Assembly: GCA_965116715.1 (NCBI GenBank)
Contig: OZ220724.1
Span: 186,001 to 250,000, forward strand
DNA: 64,000 nucleotides
Direction: 5' to 3'
Origin: Poriferisodalis sp965116715
Lineage (GTDB): Bacteria > Actinomycetota > Acidimicrobiia > Acidimicrobiales > Poriferisodalaceae
A program made the translations under genes and the position numbers. This document shows, piece by piece, positions 60,241-64,000 of the stretch (position 1 is its first letter; each line of letters opens with the position of its first letter). The notes under the pieces are model-generated. The model did no database searches. It was not told the origin of the DNA and saw nothing but the letters and a program-made list of their open reading frames with translations.

Positions 60241-61563
60241 GTGAGCGCTGAGGTCGACAAGGTTGCTTCGGACTGTCACCAATCAAGTTCGGTATGGCAG
60301 GCGACGTGCGCGTTGCTCGAACGAGCTTCCTCGCTGGGTGTGGGCAGTAATGCTTGGGTTGACGATGTCAGGTCGGAGGAGGGGGAGCGGGTTCGGGCGA
60401 GTCTTGAGGGGGCTCTGAGAGGGCTAGAGAAGGTGCCTCCGTCTCCGGGAACAGCGGACGATCTACTGGACATGGGCGACGCGGTGGCGATGCTGGCCAC
60501 CTCGTTGACGACAGGCGAGCTGGCGTACTTGGTCGCCACGGTGCTGGACGAGATGTTCTGGCCGAGTTTCACGAGGGCATGGCTGGCGAGCAACGGTCCG
60601 ACGTTCGAGCTGTGCGCCGGCGACTACTACCCGGTAAACGAGATGCAGCTCATGGGCGCGATGGGGTACAGCGCCAGGCCCGATCGACGGGGCTTGCGTC
60701 CGGGCGAGCTGGCCCATGTTCGCAGCCGTCGCGCCGACGAGATCCGCGTGGTGGTGAATGGCGAGTACCCGCTCATCATCGACGGACTGGCGGCGTCAAC
60801 TCCCTTGCACGCGGCGGTGCTGCTGCCGAATGAGTCGTCGTCTCAGCTCACCAGCCCCCCGGGGTGTATCGGCCCGGTCGACACAGCGGTGCAGCGGTCC
60901 ACAATCACTGCGCTGCTGCAGCAGGCCGCAGCGGAAGGTGACGAAGCTGAGGAACCTGTGGGCGTCGTCGTGCTGCCCGAACTCAGCGTCGACGAGGACA
61001 TCGTCGCGTCGCTGGCGAACGAATGGGCCGCGGCGAGTGACCGCCCGATCCTCTTCGCGGGGAGCGCACACGTGGACGTGGATGACGGCGGCCGGCGCGT
61101 CAATCGGACCACGGTGCTGTTGCCGAGTGTGGGCGCTGCGTGGCACCACGACAAGTCGACCCTATTCGTGGACCGCGACGGCAATCGCGAACCCACCGAT
61201 CCGGCCGAGCCGTCGATCACTCTCGGCTGCGGGTTCCAGGTGCGGGTGGCAACGCTGATCTGCAAGGACGCACTCAACGTTGACATCTACCGGCTCGCCG
61301 CCGATCTCGGCGTCCAATTGCTGGCAGTGCCCGCGATGTCAGACCGTTTGGGTGATTTCATGCCCGCTGCAGGCGAACTGGTCGCTCAAGCGCAGGGTGC
61401 GACGCTGGTCGCGAACAATCCACGGCAGTGGAACGGCGAGAATGTCGAGCACGCATTACTAGGACAGCCCGTGCGGGACGCCGAACAGCGCATTCGGGAG
61501 CGACGCAGTGATGGCGCGCCCGATCTAGCCGTCGCCCGCCTCGGCAGCGGATGGCTGCCGTGA
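60241..61563 (+). CDS. Protein with C-terminal nitrilase-superfamily (CN hydrolase) domain, partner of a reverse transcriptase
   Basis: A 440-residue protein. The C-terminal ~240 residues look like a carbon-nitrogen hydrolase: Glu247 in VVVLPELSVDED, Lys305 in WHHDKSTLF and Cys341 in VATLICKDALN provide the Glu-Lys-Cys triad in the right order and spacing, though LICKD replaces the common LICYD/E. The N-terminal ~200 residues (helical, with WLASNGPTFELCAGDYYP and IDGLAASTPLHAAVLLP) match nothing I recognise. It is followed after 44 bp by a reverse transcriptase gene on the same strand, and is divergent from an antiporter. The GTG start has only a weak ribosome site. The reaction is unknown; amide or nitrile hydrolysis is the family's chemistry. 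Confidence 0.8.
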   Translation: MSAEVDKVASDCHQSSSVWQATCALLERASSLGVGSNAWVDDVRSEEGERVRASLEGALRGLEKVPPSPGTADDLLDMGDAVAMLATSLTTGELAYLVATVLDEMFWPSFTRAWLASNGPTFELCAGDYYPVNEMQLMGAMGYSARPDRRGLRPGELAHVRSRRADEIRVVVNGEYPLIIDGLAASTPLHAAVLLPNESSSQLTSPPGCIGPVDTAVQRSTITALLQQAAAEGDEAEEPVGVVVLPELSVDEDIVASLANEWAAASDRPILFAGSAHVDVDDGGRRVNRTTVLLPSVGAAWHHDKSTLFVDRDGNREPTDPAEPSITLGCGFQVRVATLICKDALNVDIYRLAADLGVQLLAVPAMSDRLGDFMPAAGELVAQAQGATLVANNPRQWNGENVEHALLGQPVRDAEQRIRERRSDGAPDLAVARLGSGWLP

Positions 61564-61607
61564 CGTTGATCGGTTCGGGAACAGGCTATTTGACATATGC
61601 TTGACGC

Positions 61608-63722
61608 ATGAGCGAGGCGACGCTCAGGGCATTCCAGGACGGTGTACAGGCTGCGCTGCAGGCCAGTGCCGGAGGCTCCGGAAGCGGCGACGCCGCGCTG
61701 GCGGCCGTCGAGGACCTCGCCGTCCGCGCCCGTGCGCTGCTCGACGCCCCGACAATTCAGTCGCTCACCGCTGCAGCCGCGCAGCTGGACAGTGCCGCTC
61801 GGATCCTGCGCCGTCACGACGTGCCCGTGGGCGCGCTCGCGGCGATCGGCGAAGAGTTCGACGCAGCATTGCTCGCCGCTCGCACCGCAGAGGCTCGGCG
61901 AGATGCCCGCGAGCAGCACCACAGCATCGGCGAACGCATCCTGAACGAGGTACGGGAGCGGCCGGCAACTCCCGGCGGCTTGGCCGAACGGTTTGGAGTC
62001 GAGATCAGCCAGATCAGCAGAGCGGCCCGCAAGCTGCGGGACGCTGGCGAGCTCGTCGTGGATCAGGTGCATGGTGATGGTCGCCGCAGGCTGTACCGAG
62101 CGGCGCCGCACGGAGCCAGGCCTCGCCACCGTGGGGGTTGGAAAGCCTTCGTGGAGCGCCTGCCGGCGCTGCGTGCCTGCGACGTGAGCAGCGACTTGCT
62201 GCCTGGCCGGGTGGGCGACGCCATCTCGGCGCGGGGGATGGCAAGCGTCTGCGCAGCATTTCGGCAGGATCTGGAGTCCGGCCGTTATGAGCCGACGCCG
62301 GTGCACGAGGTCGGAATCCCGAAGACCAGCGGCGGCGAACGTCCCGCCGCAGCGCTCCGGTTCGCCGACCGGTTGACCTACGCAGCACTGGTTGAACGCT
62401 GCCGGGCCGAGATCGAGGCCAGCCTGACTTCCCGGCGAGCCGTGCTGTGGCCCCGAGGATTCAAGAGCGACAAACAGTGGGCCAGCCTGGAGGGATTCGT
62501 CAGCGAGAGCGCCGAGACCCATGTGCTTTGCGTCGACATCCAGTCGTTCTATGACTCGATCCGCCACGACATTCTTGGCGAAGAGCTGGCAAGGGCGGGA
62601 TGCGACCCCGCAGCCGTCTCGGCACTGCAGGAGTGGCTCGGAGCGGTCACGCCCGGTCGCAAGCGAGGCCTGCCACAGGGCCTGGCTGCCTCCGATCCCC
62701 TGGCGACCGCGATGCTGGCTCGTGTCGATCAAGCCCTCGCTGCCGAAAGGGTCCGCTTCGTACGTCACGGCGACGACATGAGGATCGTCGGCGCCTACGA
62801 CGAGGTCCGGAACGCCGAGAGATTGATCTCGGAGCATCTGCGCTCGCTGGAGCTGACGATCAACGACGAGAAGACAGCAGTGCTCCGTCACTGGACCTAC
62901 ATGGAGCGTCGCAGAGAGGTCAACGACGCCGTTCGCCAGTATCTCGCAGCACCGGATCGCAGCGAGCGCAGCGCAGCGGTCGTAGCGCTGCTTGATGCAC
63001 TCGGTGCCGGTGAGGACCTGTCGTGGAGCTGGTACCACGGCAGGCTCAGCTTTCAGGAGGTCCTCTCGACGCTCGGCGTCTCTCTGCAGCCGAGCGATAC
63101 CAAGGCGCTGATGATCATTCTGCACGAGGTGGCCGAGGCCGAAGAGACCACGGCGCGCCTCAATCGGCGACTGAAGTCCCGACGTCACGCGCAGCCTGAG
63201 ACGTTCCTGATGCAAGCGGGGATCTCCTTGCTTGCAGCCGCGGGCGATGCGACAACGGCGGCGAAACTCAAGGCATCGATAGTTGCCCGACCTGAGTACG
63301 CCGACGTTCTGACCTTCTATGTGGAAGCAATCGCTCCGGTGGATCCGCTCGCCGTTGCCTCGATGTTGCAGAGCATCGAGGCAACGGGCATCACCTACGA
63401 CGCGCAGTGGCTGCGGCTCTACTCGGCGCTCGGTAATGCAGGTAAGACGGGCGCCTTCGACGAATTGGCGCGGACGCACCTGGCATCGGCCGACCGGGGT
63501 TGGATGCGGCGTCTGAGCGCTGCTCGATTCTTGGCAGACCGGGACATCCTCGACGACGCCGAGCGGACGAAGATCGGCCAGAACGCGCCGCCGGCCTTGC
63601 GCGACGACGCTCTGCGAATCAAATGGCCTCGGTCGTCATGGCAATCCAAGGGCTTCGCCCGAAAACTCGCCCACAGCGAGGGAGAAACCGCCGCAGCGCT
63701 GCTCGCTCACGTCGGCAGCTAG
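61608..63722 (+). CDS. Reverse transcriptase with N-terminal winged-helix-like region (defence-type RT candidate)
   Basis: A 704-residue protein. Residues ~108-165 resemble a winged helix (ERILNEVRERPATPGGLAERFG, cited in part; SQISRAARKLRDAGEL). The RT core spans ~225-430: RFADRLTYAALVERC, motif A with Asp310 (VDIQSFYDSI), motif B GLPQGLAASDPLA, motif C Asp389-Asp390 in RHGDDMRIV, and motif D LELTINDEKTAVL. The motif C is HGDD instead of YxDD. Residues ~440-704 are helical, repeat-like, with no recognised domain. No maturase, group II intron or retron RNA is evident. The gene is 44 bp after the nitrilase-like gene. Anti-phage function is inference from RT-nitrilase linkage. Confidence 0.85.
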   Translation: MSEATLRAFQDGVQAALQASAGGSGSGDAALAAVEDLAVRARALLDAPTIQSLTAAAAQLDSAARILRRHDVPVGALAAIGEEFDAALLAARTAEARRDAREQHHSIGERILNEVRERPATPGGLAERFGVEISQISRAARKLRDAGELVVDQVHGDGRRRLYRAAPHGARPRHRGGWKAFVERLPALRACDVSSDLLPGRVGDAISARGMASVCAAFRQDLESGRYEPTPVHEVGIPKTSGGERPAAALRFADRLTYAALVERCRAEIEASLTSRRAVLWPRGFKSDKQWASLEGFVSESAETHVLCVDIQSFYDSIRHDILGEELARAGCDPAAVSALQEWLGAVTPGRKRGLPQGLAASDPLATAMLARVDQALAAERVRFVRHGDDMRIVGAYDEVRNAERLISEHLRSLELTINDEKTAVLRHWTYMERRREVNDAVRQYLAAPDRSERSAAVVALLDALGAGEDLSWSWYHGRLSFQEVLSTLGVSLQPSDTKALMIILHEVAEAEETTARLNRRLKSRRHAQPETFLMQAGISLLAAAGDATTAAKLKASIVARPEYADVLTFYVEAIAPVDPLAVASMLQSIEATGITYDAQWLRLYSALGNAGKTGAFDELARTHLASADRGWMRRLSAARFLADRDILDDAERTKIGQNAPPALRDDALRIKWPRSSWQSKGFARKLAHSEGETAAALLAHVGS

Positions 63723-63773
63723 ACCCCCAGGTGCGGAATCTTGTCCGGCACTCCGTCCAACCCGATTGCCGTC

Positions 63774-63809
63774 TTGAGTGTTGTCACTGCTACATATTAT
63801 GCGTATTAT
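63774..63809 (+). promoter_or_regulatory. AT-rich promoter-like region before the AbiEi-like gene
   Basis: A TTGAGT hexamer is followed 15 bases later by TATTAT, and TATTAT recurs nine bases on (TATTATGCGTATTAT), standing out in GC-rich DNA directly upstream of the GTG at 63816. It could be a promoter or an operator for the downstream antitoxin-like gene. Spacing is shorter than usual, so the call is weak. Confidence 0.35.
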
Positions 63810-63815
63810 CTGTCT

Positions 63816-64000
63816 GTGAACAGTGAGCGACTTACAGCACGACATGTGCCGCGCAGCATTGCGACAATCGTGCAGGAACTCGAGCTGCGCCAGCCCCAGA
63901 TTGTGACGGCAGCGCAGCTCCAAGAGATGCTCGACCGCGCAGGGTCGCACTTGGCGCTCAGGGATGGCGCCGACCGGCTGGTCAGGGCGGGGTGGCTCAT
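63816..64000 (+). CDS. AbiEi-like antitoxin, N-terminal part (runs off the window)
   Basis: The first 61 codons read from a GTG as VNSERLTARHVPRSIATIVQ and continue with ELRQPQIVTAAQLQEML, then a LVRAGWL ending just at the window edge. The pattern of helical text followed by VTAAQL and a second helix ending in RAGWL resembles the N-terminal winged helix of AbiEi-family (type IV) antitoxins. A toxin gene may follow outside the window. It starts 93 bp after the RT stop, on the same strand, and suggests a defence island continuing to the right. Identification rests on a short fragment. Confidence 0.45.
   Translation, partial: MNSERLTARHVPRSIATIVQELELRQPQIVTAAQLQEMLDRAGSHLALRDGADRLVRAGWL

Noticed and set aside
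61590..61607. TTGACA as a promoter for the reverse transcriptase
   Set aside because: It is only 12 bases from the start codon, leaving no room for a -10 box and transcription start; co-transcription with the upstream gene is simpler.
61608..63722. Group II intron or retron
   Set aside because: No maturase-type C-terminal domain, no domain V-like RNA and no msr-msd-like inverted repeats are visible; the intergenic gaps are too short.
63723..63815. A structured non-coding RNA linked to the RT, as in some defence RTs
   Set aside because: The gaps around the RT (44 and 93 bp) show no long stem or repeated structure by eye.

Overview
The window is GC-rich, gene-dense bacterial DNA. The gene mix (monomeric isocitrate dehydrogenase, a relative of the mycothiol-dependent nitroreductase Rv2466c, many acyl-CoA enzymes and CaiB/BaiF CoA-transferases, frequent GTG starts) suggests a heterotrophic actinobacterium, most likely of the Acidimicrobiia type. 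That placement is inferred from gene content only.

Layout. 1-9.2 kb: central and catabolic metabolism (partial isocitrate dehydrogenase, a tricarballylate-dehydrogenase-like flavoprotein, an Ldh2-type dehydrogenase, a TauD/TfdA dioxygenase, a fused enoyl-CoA hydratase/3-hydroxyacyl-CoA dehydrogenase, IlvE, an HD protein). 9.2-9.9 kb: a PIN-domain toxin-antitoxin pair with a palindromic operator. 10-20 kb: a MOSC protein, a fused hydantoinase/oxoprolinase HyuA-HyuB, lumazine synthase, a quinone oxidoreductase, an amidohydrolase, two alpha/beta hydrolases (one with Cys in the nucleophile position) and an SDR. 19.7-23.1 kb: a 3,015-bp accessory unit bounded by direct repeats. It holds a small lipoprotein gene, a secreted-protein gene split by an IS982-type element, a short serine recombinase and a diverged copy of the SDR 3' end. 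23-28.4 kb: a glycine betaine/proline-type ABC transporter with an unusually long permease. 28.5-32.7 kb: a two-gene molybdopterin oxidoreductase. 32.7-46.5 kb: aromatic and acyl-CoA catabolism, including aerobic benzoyl-CoA (box) pathway genes boxB and boxC beside a divergent benzoate-CoA ligase, plus hydrolases, acyl-CoA ligase and epoxide hydrolase. 46.7-60.2 kb: two tandem-fused CaiB/BaiF proteins, a toxin-antitoxin-like gene pair, a polysaccharide deacetylase, an HisC-like aminotransferase, an aromatic amino acid decarboxylase, uracil-DNA glycosylase and a CPA2 antiporter.

60.2-64 kb is the most interesting stretch. A protein ending in a nitrilase-superfamily domain (Glu247-Lys305-Cys341) lies 44 bp upstream of a 704-residue reverse transcriptase with an N-terminal winged-helix-like segment and an alpha-helical C-terminus. 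An AbiEi-like antitoxin gene starts just downstream and runs off the window. The RT-nitrilase pairing recalls defence-associated reverse transcriptases of type 1, where both domains sit in one chain. Here they are separate genes in the opposite order, so this is a candidate undescribed anti-phage system.

No tRNA, rRNA or CRISPR array was recognised. The only stretch over 300 bases without an intact gene is 22652-23050, which contains the SDR fragment and a terminator.
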